Source: Actinoplanes italicus
GTDB lineage: Bacteria; Actinomycetota; Actinomycetes; Mycobacteriales; Micromonosporaceae
Assembly (NCBI RefSeq): GCF_003001815.1
Contig: NZ_PVMZ01000039.1
Location: 1-64,000, forward strand
Length of the DNA: 64,000 nucleotides
Reading direction: 5' to 3'
Made by a program: the position numbers and the translations under genes. The stretch's first letter is position 1. Every line of letters begins with the position of its first letter. Below, one piece after another: positions 1 through 8,987 of the stretch. The notes under the pieces are model-generated. The model made no database searches and was not told where the DNA came from. It saw only the letters and a program-made list of their open reading frames with translations.

Positions 1-1032
1 CCACACCACCTCCGGCACCAATGGACCGACTCCACGCTGATCAACATGTACGGCATCACCGAAACGACAATCCACGTCACCCACCAACACGTCGGCATCA
101 CCGATCTCCGAGCCTCGGATGATCGCGCGGCCGCAGAGGGCAGCGAGGGTCAGTGGGGCCGGCGGGGAGGCGGGACCGGCACCGCACCGGCCATCGGCAC
201 CCCACTGCCGAACTACCGGATCCACCTACTCGACCAGCATCTGCAGCCGGTTCCGCCCGGCGTTCCCGGCGAGATCCACGTTGCTGGGGGCGGGCTGGCC
301 CGCGGCTATCACCGGCGGCCGGCTCTCACCGCCGAACGGTTCGTTCCCAACCCGTTCCACCCCGACGGTGAGCGCCTCTACCGCTCCGGTGACCGAGCAC
401 GGCTCCTACCCGACGGCACGCTCGAATACCTCGGCCGCACCGACACCCAAATCAAGATCCGCGGCCACCGCATCGAACCCGCGGAGATCGAGAACGCCCT
501 CACCAGCGTCCCGCAGATCAGCGCCGCCATCGCCACCGAACACGACGGCCGACTGATCGCCTACCTGATCCCCAACGGTGACCTGCCGCCCACGGACCAA
601 CTCCGGACCCACCTGGCATCGCTGCTGCCCGCACACATGATCCCGTCCATCTTCATGCCGCTCGACGCCCTGCCACTGAACACCAACGGCAAACTCGACC
701 GCACGAAACTACCGGCCCCCGACAGCAGCCGGCCCGAACTGAGCTCTGACTACCAGGCACCCACCAGCCCCACCGAGCAGACCTTGGCGGAGATCTGGTC
801 CACCCTGCTCGGCCTGGACCGGACCGGCATCGACGACAACTTCTTCGACCTGGGCGGGCACTCGCTCCTGGCCACCCAGGCGATCAGCCGCATCCGTGCC
901 GCCTTCAAGATCGAACTTCCCCTGACCGCGATGTTCGACCGCCCCACGATCCGAACCTTGGCCATAGCGATCACCCAGCAGCTGCTCGGCGACGACTCCG
1001 ACGCCGAGACCTACGAGGAGTTCGAACTCTGA
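1..1032 (+). CDS. Nonribosomal peptide synthetase, C-terminal fragment (A domain end + PCP), 5' end outside window
   Basis: This is the last part of an NRPS subunit; the frame is open from base 1, so the gene begins upstream. Visible adenylation motifs, in order, are A5 (NMYGITETT), A6 (GEIHVAGGGLARGY), A7 (YRSGDRARLLPDG), A8 (KIRGHRIEPAEIE) and A10 (NGKLDR). A carrier domain follows with DLGGHSLL; its serine, near residue 288 of the fragment, should carry phosphopantetheine. The protein ends about 55 residues later in an acidic tail (DDSDAETYEEFEL) without a condensation, epimerisation or thioesterase domain, so the chain must be passed on or released by another protein. Substrate-specificity residues lie mostly upstream and cannot be read here. 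A glycine-rich insert follows A5. It belongs with the tailoring genes to its right. Confidence 0.93.
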   Translation, partial: PHHLRHQWTDSTLINMYGITETTIHVTHQHVGITDLRASDDRAAAEGSEGQWGRRGGGTGTAPAIGTPLPNYRIHLLDQHLQPVPPGVPGEIHVAGGGLARGYHRRPALTAERFVPNPFHPDGERLYRSGDRARLLPDGTLEYLGRTDTQIKIRGHRIEPAEIENALTSVPQISAAIATEHDGRLIAYLIPNGDLPPTDQLRTHLASLLPAHMIPSIFMPLDALPLNTNGKLDRTKLPAPDSSRPELSSDYQAPTSPTEQTLAEIWSTLLGLDRTGIDDNFFDLGGHSLLATQAISRIRAAFKIELPLTAMFDRPTIRTLAIAITQQLLGDDSDAETYEEFEL

Positions 1033-1049
1033 CCCACTCCGCGGGGCGA

Positions 1050-1079
1050 GGGCTGCGGGATCCAAGACCCCCGCAGCCC
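1050..1079 (+). terminator. Hairpin terminator after the NRPS
   Basis: GGGCTGCGGG and CCCGCAGCCC form a perfect 10-bp stem with a 10-nt loop, starting 18 nt after the NRPS stop codon. There is no T-tract, as is common in GC-rich actinomycetes. The 3' arm of this stem is also the sequence multiplied in the adjoining tandem array. Confidence 0.6.
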
Positions 1080-1186
1080 GACAGCCCCGCAACCCGACAG
1101 CCCCGCAACCCGACAGCCCCGCAGCCCGACAGCCCGACAGCCCCGCAGCCCGACAGCCCCGCAGCCCGACAGCCCGACAGCCCGGC
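1068..1186. repeat. 16-bp minisatellite (ACAGCCCCGCARCCCG units)
   Basis: About seven head-to-tail copies of a 16-bp unit, some shortened to 8-9 bp (ACAGCCCG), directly follow the NRPS gene. The unit contains the 3' arm of the preceding terminator hairpin, so the array seems to have grown from it. I see no coding signal in it. Confidence 0.9.
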
Positions 1187-1380
1187 CCACCGTCTTCCGC
1201 GCAGGCTCCGTCCAACTCTGCTATTCAGCCGGACCGGCCCACGGACAGCCTGCCGATACCGTCGTCAGCCACGGCTCGGTGGCCGACACCGCCACGTCCC
1301 GGTGCTCCACGATCAACTACGGCCGTTCCCAAAGCCGGGCTCCGGCATACGGCTGCTTCCCGGGCAGGGACGGGTGCGCC

Positions 1381-1535
1381 AGCCACAGCCGAACGATCGA
1401 ATAGCACGAGGATGCATCCACCAACCACAGCCCGACGATCAAACGGTCGAGGACAAGACCGCCAGCCATAGCTGGGCGATCAAACAGCCCGAGGAAGCGT
1501 CCGCCAGCCATAGCTGGGCGATCCAACGGTCGGCC
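1381..1535. repeat. Degenerate 42-bp tandem repeat, four copies
   Basis: Copies begin at 1381, 1423, 1464 and 1506, each opening with a form of AGCCATAGCTGGGCGATC (the older two read CCACAGCC...CGATC). The unit is 42, 41 and 42 bp. This lies in the 935-bp stretch between the NRPS and the first halogenase; the parts not covered by repeats (1187-1380 and 1536-1748) show no gene I can support. Confidence 0.8.
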
Positions 1536-1748
1536 GAACCCCGGTGCTCCGGTCGGCGGGCCGGACCCGAGGGTGAAAGGTGCCCAGAGCAGCCCACGAC
1601 GCGGGTCCGTGGACGCGCAACGTCACCATGGCGACAGCCCGCACACACGCAGCAGGTCGTTGTGTGGCGGCGTCCCGAAATCCGCGTAACTTCTCCGGTT
1701 CGATCGCACCGGCCAGCGCTCCAGCGACACCACCCACCGGCGGGCAAG

Positions 1749-1900
1749 GCCGCAGCGCAAACCGAACCGGCACCGAGTCCCCCCATGCACCGGCGGCAGC
1801 GCCGCAGCGCAAACCGAACCGGCACCGAGTCACCCGCATGCACCGGCGGCAGCGCCGCAGCGCAAACCGAACCGGCGCGGTATCACCCGCATGCAGCGGC
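1749..1900. repeat. 52/53-bp tandem repeat, three copies
   Basis: Copies begin at 1749, 1801 and 1854 with GCCGCAGCGCAAACCGAACC and continue with CACCGAGTC, CATGCA and CCGGCGGCAGC. The third copy is partial and diverged. Nothing suggests that it is coding. Confidence 0.88.
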
Positions 1901-1908
1901 GCGCTGAG

Positions 1909-1956
1909 ACGAAACCCGCCTCCCTGCGCGACGTAGGCGCTGAGAGGCGGGTTCGT
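1909..1956 (-). terminator. Hairpin terminator for the RebH-type halogenase gene
   Basis: ACGAAACCCGCCTC (1909-1922) pairs with GAGGCGGGTTCGT (1944-1956) apart from one bulged A. The hairpin lies 12 nt beyond the stop codon of the leftward halogenase gene. Confidence 0.6.
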
Positions 1957-1967
1957 GGCGCCCCCGG

Positions 1968-3563
1968 TCAGGGGCGCTTGGCGTGCAGCATGCTCAGGTA
2001 CTCGCGGGTCGACGGCAGCGTTGCGACCAGCTCGTCCTGGCGGCGCTGGACCTCCTCGAAGAGCAGGTCGGCGTTCTTGACGGCGTCCGGTTTGTGCGCG
2101 AGCGCCGGCAGCGGATTGTCGGGGAGCAGGCCCATGCCGGTGAAGATGCAGTAGTAGCTGCCGTTGGTCCAGAAGTTGGCGAACTCGGCGTCGAGGTTGC
2201 CGTAGTACCCGCTCTCGTCGGTGATCGGGGCGTTGACCGGCAGTCCGGCCTTGTACATCGCCACCTTCTCCTGGATGCTCTCGCTCAGGTGCAGTTCCTT
2301 GTTCGCCGCCCAGAACGGGGTGTCGGTGCGTGGCGAGAAGTAGAAGTGCGCCTGGATGAAATCGCGAGTGTCGTCGAAGAAGCTCTGGATCTGCCGGTTG
2401 AAGTTGTCGCTGAGCGCCGGATCGAACCGCAGGTCGGGGAAGTTCTTGACGAGCTGATAGATCGCGGCGTATGCGAAGTAGATGCCGGTCGATTCAAGTG
2501 GTTCCAGGAAACAGGAGGCCAGGCCGACGCTGACGACGTTCTTCACCCAGGATCGACGGTTCCGGCCGACCCGGAAACGGATCTTGTTAGGCGGCGTCGT
2601 CTCCGGGTCGATCTGCCACATGTCACAGAACTCGCGGATCGCGTCGTCCTGGCTGATGAACCGGCTGGAGTAGACGTATCCGGTGCCGAACCGCCGCAGC
2701 AGCGGAATGCGCCACGTCCAGCCGGAGGACATGGCGATGGCGGAGGTGTACGGCTCGACGCCCTCGGCCTCGTCGTCGTACGGCAAAGACGTGGCGATGG
2801 CACTGTCGCAGAGCAGATGGTCGCTCATGTCGAGGAACGGCTCGCCCATCGCCTGGTTGATCAGCAGCCCACGGAAGCCGGAGCAGTCGATGAACAGGTC
2901 GCCCTCGAGCCGCTTCCCCTCCTTGGTGTGCAGCGCCGTGATGAATCCGCGATCGTCGAGCTCGACCCGTTCCATGGCGTCGCGCACGTGCCGCACACCC
3001 AGGTTCTCGGTGGCGAACCGGCACAGGTAGTCGGCGACCAGCTGGGCGTCGAAATGCCAGGCGTAGTAGGTGACCCGCTCACCGTCGAGTGTCCGTGGCG
3101 CCTTCAGAGCGTCCATCATGGCCGGTTCACGGAAGCAGGAGTAGTCGAACGGCGCGTCGGTCTCCCCGTTGAGCCGTTTGCGGGCCCAGTAGTGCGACAG
3201 CGGAATCTGGTCCTCGGTCGGCAGCAGCCCGAACGGGTGGTAGAAGTGGTCCGGCCGGCCCTGCCACTCGCGGGCTGCGGGGTCACCCGTTCCCGGCGTA
3301 CGCCAGTTGATGAACTTGACTGCCGTCTTGAAACTCGCGTTACATTCCCTCATCCATTCCTCTTCGGGAATTCCGAGGAAGTCGAAGACCACGCGCTGAA
3401 GGTTCGGAACTGTCGCCTCACCGACGCCGATCCGGGGAATGGCGGGCGCCTCCAGAACGGTGACCTCAGCCGTACCCTGGAGCGCTTTGCCCAGATAGGC
3501 CCCGGCCATCCAGCCGGAGGTGCCACCGCCGAGAATGACGACGCGTTTGATTCGCTGGTCCAC
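1968..3563 (-). CDS. Flavin-dependent tryptophan 7-halogenase (RebH/PrnA type)
   Basis: This cytoplasmic enzyme should use FADH2, O2 and chloride to chlorinate tryptophan, supplying a chlorotryptophan building block. The 531-residue protein starts at GTG 3563, chosen because GGAG sits 8 nt upstream and the result matches family length. Visible features are the GGGTSGWMA dinucleotide-binding loop at the N-terminus, the catalytic lysine in NASFK at residue 79 (the same number as RebH Lys79), the WTWRIP motif and PLESTGIYF, which carries the active-site glutamate. Resemblance to RebH, as I recall that sequence, is high along the whole length (for example DFLGIPEEEWMRECNAS, FSPRTDTPFWAANKEL), favouring the 7-position. 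Its FADH2 must come from a reductase elsewhere; none is beside it. It lies downstream of the TIR gene on the same strand. Confidence 0.95.
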   Translation of the reverse strand: MDQRIKRVVILGGGTSGWMAGAYLGKALQGTAEVTVLEAPAIPRIGVGEATVPNLQRVVFDFLGIPEEEWMRECNASFKTAVKFINWRTPGTGDPAAREWQGRPDHFYHPFGLLPTEDQIPLSHYWARKRLNGETDAPFDYSCFREPAMMDALKAPRTLDGERVTYYAWHFDAQLVADYLCRFATENLGVRHVRDAMERVELDDRGFITALHTKEGKRLEGDLFIDCSGFRGLLINQAMGEPFLDMSDHLLCDSAIATSLPYDDEAEGVEPYTSAIAMSSGWTWRIPLLRRFGTGYVYSSRFISQDDAIREFCDMWQIDPETTPPNKIRFRVGRNRRSWVKNVVSVGLASCFLEPLESTGIYFAYAAIYQLVKNFPDLRFDPALSDNFNRQIQSFFDDTRDFIQAHFYFSPRTDTPFWAANKELHLSESIQEKVAMYKAGLPVNAPITDESGYYGNLDAEFANFWTNGSYYCIFTGMGLLPDNPLPALAHKPDAVKNADLLFEEVQRRQDELVATLPSTREYLSMLHAKRP

Positions 3564-3723
3564 TTGAGCTCTCCGATCGGACAGGCCGATATCGGGAGGA
3601 ATTTTACGTTCCCGCCGTGCTCGAAACACGACCTCGCCAGGCAGCCTCCAGCGACTCACCAGGATCCCGCAAACACTATTACAGCCGAATCGGAGTGGCT
3701 TTCGAGCCGAGCCCGGCGGGCTC

Positions 3724-6096
3724 TCAGGTTTCCGACGGAAACTTCCGCCGCAACTCGTCGGCCTCGGCATGCCGGCCGAGAGTGTCCAGGCCCCAGGCGA
3801 GATTCACGGCCGACCGGCGAGTGTCGGGATGGTCGTCACCGAGCACTCGGCGCCGCCGGGCAAGAGTGTCCACTTCCAGCTCACACGCCCGCTCGGACTC
3901 ACCCAACGCGTGCAGGTCGGCGGCGAGGCCACCGGCCGAGCTGAGGGTGTAGGGGTGATCGTCACCGAGCACTCGGCGCCGCCGGGCGAGTGTGTCCTCA
4001 TCCAACTCCCGTGCCCGCTCGTATTCGCCGAGCATGAAGAGGTCTCCGGCCAGATTCCTGGCTGAGGTCAGCGTGTCGTTGTGGTCGTCGCCCAACAGCC
4101 GGCGCCGCCGGACCAGGGTGTCCTGGTCCAGGTCGCGCGCCCGCTCGTATTCCCCCAGCTCGTGCAGAACGGCGGCGAGGTTGCTGGCCGACACGAGCGT
4201 GTTGCGGTGATCATCACCGTGAAGCCGCCGCTCCCGGGCGAGGCTGTCCTGATCGAGCTCGCGAGCCTGCTCGTAGCGACCCACACTGCGGTAGACGAGA
4301 GCGAGGGTGTTCGCGCTGATCAGAGTGCTGTCCTCGTCCGGCCCGAACCGAGCTTTCCACTCCTCGTAGAATTGCTCGGCCAGAGGCAGAGCGGTCCCGT
4401 ATTCCCCACGGGCCATCAGATGCCAGACCGCGGCGTTGGCGGTCACGCGCAGGCTGAGGTTCGTCGTAGCGGCCGGGTCGGCGGCGAGAATGTGCGGCAA
4501 CAGTACCGTCCACCGGGGCCACCATCGCGGATGGGAACCGTTGTCCGGTTTGGCAGCGCTCAGGAGTTCTTCGACGACCTCGCGGTGACCGGCTGCGTCG
4601 ACGTCGGCATCACGGAGTACTGCCTGGACCAGGCGGTGCAGCACCGGGCCGCTGTCGGTGAGCCGGGCCAGGCCGTAACGGCCCAGCTGAGCCATCACGC
4701 GACCGAACGCGACCGGCCTGCGTGCCGATTCCTGCAACGGAGCGGGGAGAAGGTCGGGGCGGGCGGTGAACAGATCGGGCGGGACAGGTTCGGGTCCGAG
4801 CCTGGCGCACAGGTAAAGCAACTCGCCGGCGGCAGGATCGGCTGCGCACAGCCGGCCGGCGGACAGGGTGACAGTGGCGGCCAGCGGAAGCGGATATCCG
4901 TTGGGCGGACGTCCCTCACCCATCAGGTCAGCGGCATGCGTACCAAGATCATGCAGGTAGGTGTCGATCGGCAGACGGGTCTCGGCAAGCAGATCCACCG
5001 CCTGACCGACGGCCAGCGGCAGATCTCCCAGCGCCTCGGCGAGTCGATCCGCGTCGGCATCGCTCACGTTCGGCAGATGCTTGTGCAGAAGGCCGGTCGA
5101 CTCGGATCGAGCGAAAACGTCCACGTCGACCGCCTGTGCCACACCCGTCCAGTTCGGGTCCCGACTGGTGATCAGCAGATGCCCGGGACCGTCCGGCAGC
5201 CACGGCGCCAGTTGGTCACGATTCTCGGCATTGTCGAACAGCAGCAGCCAGCGGTCGGTTCGACGCAGGCGATCCCACAGCGCCTCGACCGAGTCGGGCG
5301 TCACCGCTCCGGCCGGTACGAGACGCAGTTTCTGGGCCAGCGTGGCGAGGTGGTCGCCGATCAGTTCGGGTTGTTCGGCGGGAATCCACCAGATCAGGTC
5401 GTACTCACCGGCGAAGCGATGGGCGTACTCCAGAGCCAGCTGGGTCTTGCCGACACCACCCATGCCGTGGAGCGCCTGCACCGCCACCCGGCTGCCGCCC
5501 CGCAGGCTGGCGTGCAGACGGTTCAGCATCTCATCGCGGCCGGTGAAGCCCGGGTTCCGGCGAGCCAGGTTCCACACCGCCGGCAGCGATCCCGGTGGCC
5601 GCGGGCCTCCGGAAACGGCAGGCACGGTGCGGTCCGGATAGGACGGGGGCACCGTCGGCAGGGTACCGGCGGGTGGGGGGTCGATCACCCGTCGCACCGC
5701 GTCGATCAGGATCGTGGCCGCCTCGTCCGGGGACAGGCCGAAGACGTCGGGCACGACGATCGGGGCCCACAGGCCGCTGTGCAGGTCGACGTTCTCGATC
5801 CGCAGCGGGATCAACTTGGCGTCCGGGTCCCTGCGCCGCTGCGCCAGCCGTGCCGTCCACGCGTCGGTGGTGAGCCGCTCCGGATCCAGGTACGCCGACG
5901 ACAACAACACCAGCATCGGGTTGTCCCGGCGCAGCGCCTCATCCATGGCCTCGACGGCGTTGGTGCCCGGCGCCCAGTCGACACCGTCCAGTTCGGTCGT
6001 GTACCCGGCGGTCTCCAGGTGCCAGCGTGCCCACTCCGCCCAGGCACGGTCCCTACCGGCGTGTGAGATCAGGATCCGTGAGGTCACGCCGTCCAC
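3724..6096 (-). CDS. TIR / NB-ARC / TPR STAND-type NTPase
   Basis: A 790-residue three-part protein. Residues about 6-135 form a TIR domain (ILISHAGRDRAWAEW...LLSSAYLDP...LIPLRIE). Residues about 180-430 form an NB-ARC ATPase with a P-loop (GMGGVGKTQLALEYA), a Walker B stretch (RWLLLFDNAE) and a GDLPLAVGQA motif. Residues about 590-785 hold kinesin-light-chain-type TPRs of 42 residues, each containing a form of ARELDQDTLARRRRVLGDDHP. In the TIR domain the glutamate normally just before the conserved tryptophan reads Ala (DAWTARL), so NADase activity is uncertain. Such proteins in actinomycetes are linked to phage defence or to FxSxx-COOH peptide systems. No radical SAM or FxSxx peptide gene is visible here, so its role inside this cluster is unknown. 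GTG 6087 is an alternative start. Confidence 0.9.
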   Translation of the reverse strand: MDGVTSRILISHAGRDRAWAEWARWHLETAGYTTELDGVDWAPGTNAVEAMDEALRRDNPMLVLLSSAYLDPERLTTDAWTARLAQRRRDPDAKLIPLRIENVDLHSGLWAPIVVPDVFGLSPDEAATILIDAVRRVIDPPPAGTLPTVPPSYPDRTVPAVSGGPRPPGSLPAVWNLARRNPGFTGRDEMLNRLHASLRGGSRVAVQALHGMGGVGKTQLALEYAHRFAGEYDLIWWIPAEQPELIGDHLATLAQKLRLVPAGAVTPDSVEALWDRLRRTDRWLLLFDNAENRDQLAPWLPDGPGHLLITSRDPNWTGVAQAVDVDVFARSESTGLLHKHLPNVSDADADRLAEALGDLPLAVGQAVDLLAETRLPIDTYLHDLGTHAADLMGEGRPPNGYPLPLAATVTLSAGRLCAADPAAGELLYLCARLGPEPVPPDLFTARPDLLPAPLQESARRPVAFGRVMAQLGRYGLARLTDSGPVLHRLVQAVLRDADVDAAGHREVVEELLSAAKPDNGSHPRWWPRWTVLLPHILAADPAATTNLSLRVTANAAVWHLMARGEYGTALPLAEQFYEEWKARFGPDEDSTLISANTLALVYRSVGRYEQARELDQDSLARERRLHGDDHRNTLVSASNLAAVLHELGEYERARDLDQDTLVRRRRLLGDDHNDTLTSARNLAGDLFMLGEYERARELDEDTLARRRRVLGDDHPYTLSSAGGLAADLHALGESERACELEVDTLARRRRVLGDDHPDTRRSAVNLAWGLDTLGRHAEADELRRKFPSET

Positions 6097-6141
6097 ACTG
6101 CACGAACCCGTTCCCGGAAGACGACCACCGAACGGGTACCG

Positions 6142-6822
6142 CTACTGTCCCGCGCCGGGCACGACCAAGCCCGACTCGTACGCCATGATGACCGCCTGGA
6201 CACGGTCGCGGACGCCGAGTTTGGCCAGCACCCGGCTCACATGCGTCTTGATCGTCTCGGAGCTGACCATCAACCGCTCGGCCATCTCCGCGTTCGACAG
6301 CCCCTCCGCGATGAGCCGCAGAATCTCCTGTTCCCGCGCGGTGAGCTGGTCCTCCAACCCGGCAGGAGCAGCCCGCCGAGGCCGCAGCCGGGTCAGCTCC
6401 CCGATCAGCCGCCGGGTCACGGTAGGCGCCAGCAGCGCCTCACCCGCCGCCACCACGCGTACCGCGTCGAAGAGCCGCTCGGCCGACATGTCCTTGAGAA
6501 GGAACCCGCTGGCCCCCGCGTCGAGTGCCTCGTAGACGTACTCGTCCAGGTCGAACGTGGTGAGCATGATGATCCGCGGCGGGGATGTCCCGGCCGCGGC
6601 GAGGATCTCGCGGGTGGCCTGGATGCCGCTCTTGCGAGGCATGCGCACGTCCATGATGACCAGGTCGGGACGCTCCTCGCGGCACATCCGCACCGCGCTC
6701 TCCCCGTCGTCCGCGCAGCCCACGACAGTGAAGTCGGGCTGAGTGCCGAGCAGGGCGGCGAAGCCGGCGCGGACGACCTCCTGATCGTCGGCGATGACGA
6801 TGCGGACCGGGCCGCTGGTCAC
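6142..6822 (-). CDS. NarL/LuxR-family response regulator
   Basis: A 226-residue response regulator. The receiver domain (residues 1-120) shows the acidic pocket in ADDQ and the phosphoacceptor aspartate in LVIMDVRMPRKSG. The C-terminal LuxR-type helix-turn-helix reads LTAREQEILRLIAEGLSNAEMAERL. The GTG start overlaps the stop of the upstream histidine kinase gene (GTGA, 6819-6822), so the two are translationally coupled. The pair is divergent from the ABC exporter operon starting at 8049, a layout in which the response regulator commonly controls the exporter; that link is an inference. Confidence 0.96.
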   Translation of the reverse strand: MTSGPVRIVIADDQEVVRAGFAALLGTQPDFTVVGCADDGESAVRMCREERPDLVIMDVRMPRKSGIQATREILAAAGTSPPRIIMLTTFDLDEYVYEALDAGASGFLLKDMSAERLFDAVRVVAAGEALLAPTVTRRLIGELTRLRPRRAAPAGLEDQLTAREQEILRLIAEGLSNAEMAERLMVSSETIKTHVSRVLAKLGVRDRVQAVIMAYESGLVVPGAGQ

Positions 6823-7940
6823 GACGCGCCGTTCACGGGCAGGACCGCTTCGACGACGAAACCGCCGGTCCGGCTGTGGCCGGTGCGCAGGGTGCCACCC
6901 GCGAGGGCCACCCGTTCCCTCATGCCGAGCAGGCCGAATCCCTCCTCCGACGGCTCGTCGCGGCCGTCTCCCCAGGTGTTCCAGACGTGCAGGTGCAGCC
7001 TGTCCGGATGGAAACCTACCTCGATGTCGACGGCGGCGCCGGGGGCGTGCTTGCGGGCGTTCGTCAAGGCCTCCTGCACTATCCGGTACGCGGTCAGTTC
7101 GAGCCCGGGGTCCAGGCGGCGTGACGCACCCCGTACGACGAGCCTCGCTCTTGATCCTCCGGTGGCCCGGTCGTGGTCGACGAGGGTGATGAGCTGGTCG
7201 AGTCCGGGCTGGGGCAGCTGTTCGGGCTCGGTGCCGGCGTCGTCGCGGAGCACGCCGAGGACGCGGCGCATCTCGGTGAGGGCCTGCCGCGCGGTCTCGC
7301 CGATGGCGAGCAGCCGGGCGGCGCCGTCGGCGGGCAGGTCGCGGACGGTGAGGCGGGCGGTCTCGGCCTGGATGGAGATCAGCGAGATGTGGTGGGCCAC
7401 GATGTCGTGCAGCTCGCGGGCGATGCGGGCACGTTCCTCGCGGGCGGCGTAGGCGTGCGCCATATCGGTGAGCGCGCCGGTGGCGGCCTGCCGGTCGGCG
7501 GTGCGGGTGCGCGACTGCCGCAGGCCACCGGCCGTGAGCGCACCGGCGGCGACGACGAGCAGGGCCGCGCCGAGCAGCTCGCCACCGGGGCGGGTCTCGA
7601 TCGGCGTCACCGCATAGACAACGAACGGAACGACGAAGAACAGACCTGTGCGGTACGGACGACGCGCGCCCACCTGGTGGAGCGCCCAGGCCAGCGCCAC
7701 CAGCGCGGCGACCACCGGCTGCTCGCCGATGACCAGGGCGATCAGCACACTGCCGCTGATGACCGCGGCCGCCGCGTTCAGACGTACCGTAAGGAAATAG
7801 ACCGGAAGGGTGCCGCAGAGAGCGAGCACGGCGGCCGGCGGCAGGGTGCCGGACGTGTCACCGGATCGCGCCACCGCCTCCACGAGGCCCGTTGCTCCCA
7901 GCACCGCGGTGGCCACCGTGGGCAGGTTCACGCCGCCCAT
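6819..7940 (-). CDS. HisKA_3-type sensor histidine kinase
   Basis: A 373-residue membrane sensor kinase, partner of the response regulator it overlaps. The N-terminal half has several hydrophobic membrane-spanning segments (for example LPPAAVLALCGTLPVYFL, VVAALVALAWALHQVG). The dimerisation and phosphoacceptor helix carries ERARIARELHDIVAHHISL, with the phosphorylated histidine in RELHD, and the ATPase domain shows EALTNARKHAPG and GFGLLGMRERV. No large extracellular domain is present, so it probably senses the membrane or a lipid-II-type stress. Start is ATG 7940. Confidence 0.95.
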   Translation of the reverse strand: MGGVNLPTVATAVLGATGLVEAVARSGDTSGTLPPAAVLALCGTLPVYFLTVRLNAAAAVISGSVLIALVIGEQPVVAALVALAWALHQVGARRPYRTGLFFVVPFVVYAVTPIETRPGGELLGAALLVVAAGALTAGGLRQSRTRTADRQAATGALTDMAHAYAAREERARIARELHDIVAHHISLISIQAETARLTVRDLPADGAARLLAIGETARQALTEMRRVLGVLRDDAGTEPEQLPQPGLDQLITLVDHDRATGGSRARLVVRGASRRLDPGLELTAYRIVQEALTNARKHAPGAAVDIEVGFHPDRLHLHVWNTWGDGRDEPSEEGFGLLGMRERVALAGGTLRTGHSRTGGFVVEAVLPVNGAS

Positions 7941-8048
7941 TATGTACGCGCGCGAACCGGGCGATCCCCCACGCGGGGGATGACGGGCGCAAAAGATCGC
8001 TCGCGGTGGTGACTACCCGGACCGGTCCCCCGTCATAGGTTGCTCATC

Positions 8049-8987
8049 ATGCCCAATCTGACGATCGAGGCCCGTGAGCTGGTCAAGCGTTACGGCTCGA
8101 CCCTCGCGGTGGATCGCCTCAGCTTCACCGTCGAAGCCGGCCGGGTAACCGGGTTCGTCGGGCCGAACGGCGCCGGCAAGTCGACGACGATGCGGATGAT
8201 GCTCGCCCTGGACCGGCCGGACGGCGGTGAGGCGCTGATAGGCGGCAGGCCGTACACCTCCTATCGCGAGCCCGCCCGCACCGTCGGCGCGCTGCTCGAC
8301 CCGGAGGCGGTGCATCCCGGCCGGCGCGCGTGCGACCACCTGCTGTGGATGGCGCAGTACAACGGCATCCCCCGCAAGCGCGTCGACGAGGTCCTGCAGA
8401 TCGTCGGCCTGGAGTCAGTCGGCCGCAAGCGGGTCGGCGGGTTCTCCCTCGGCATGCGCCAGCGCCTGGGCATCGCGGGCGCTCTGCTCGGTGATCCGGG
8501 CATCCTGATCCTCGACGAGCCGGTGAACGGGCTCGACCCCGAGGGCATCCAGTGGATCCGCGGCTTTCTCAAGCAGCTGGCCGCCGAGGGGCGGACCGTG
8601 CTCGTGTCCAGCCATCTGATGAGCGAGCTGCAGGACACCGCCGACCATCTGATCATCCTCGGTCGTGGCCGGCTGCTCGCCGACACCACGGTGAAGGAGT
8701 TGCTCGACCAGACCTCCGGCGATCAGATCGAGGTGCGTACGACCGAGCGCAGCAGGACGATCGACGCGTTGAGCCTGGCCGGCGCGACCGTGGCGGTGAC
8801 CGGCCCGGAGACGGTGACGGTGACCGGCCTGACCACCGAGCGGGTCGTGTCGCTGCTGTCGGCGGCGAGCATCCCGTTCACCGGGATCGGGCAGCACCGG
8901 GCGTCGCTGGAGGACGTCTACATGGCGATGACCCGTGAGCACACGACGTTCGCGGCGGCGCCCGAGGACGAGAGGGCGCTCGCGTGA
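8049..8987 (+). CDS. ABC transporter ATP-binding protein (exporter)
   Basis: A 312-residue ABC ATPase of the drug-export type. It shows Walker A (GPNGAGKST), the signature (FSLGMRQRLGIAGALLG), Walker B (ILILDEPVNGLDP) and the switch histidine (VLVSSHLMSE). The last 90 residues are a C-terminal extension typical of exporters for peptides and antibiotics. ATG 8049 was preferred over TTG 8040. Its stop overlaps the GTG of the first permease (8984-8987). With the two permeases it forms an exporter, likely for self-resistance or product secretion. Confidence 0.95.
   Translation: MPNLTIEARELVKRYGSTLAVDRLSFTVEAGRVTGFVGPNGAGKSTTMRMMLALDRPDGGEALIGGRPYTSYREPARTVGALLDPEAVHPGRRACDHLLWMAQYNGIPRKRVDEVLQIVGLESVGRKRVGGFSLGMRQRLGIAGALLGDPGILILDEPVNGLDPEGIQWIRGFLKQLAAEGRTVLVSSHLMSELQDTADHLIILGRGRLLADTTVKELLDQTSGDQIEVRTTERSRTIDALSLAGATVAVTGPETVTVTGLTTERVVSLLSAASIPFTGIGQHRASLEDVYMAMTREHTTFAAAPEDERALA

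Noticed and set aside
1381..1900. CRISPR-like array in the gap between NRPS and halogenase
   Set aside because: The repeats are contiguous tandem units without unique spacers, and no cas genes are present.
1983..3944. Long rightward open frame opposite the RebH-type halogenase, and similar long frames opposite other genes (40149-42269, 59323-63015, 44720-46783 regions)
   Set aside because: Their translations are low-complexity and Arg/Gly/Val-rich without family motifs, as expected for antisense shadows of GC-rich genes; the opposite strand carries clear protein families.
3564..6141. FxSxx-COOH radical-SAM peptide system around the TIR/NB-ARC gene
   Set aside because: No short peptide ending in FxSxx and no radical SAM protein (CxxxCxxC) is encoded in the neighbourhood.
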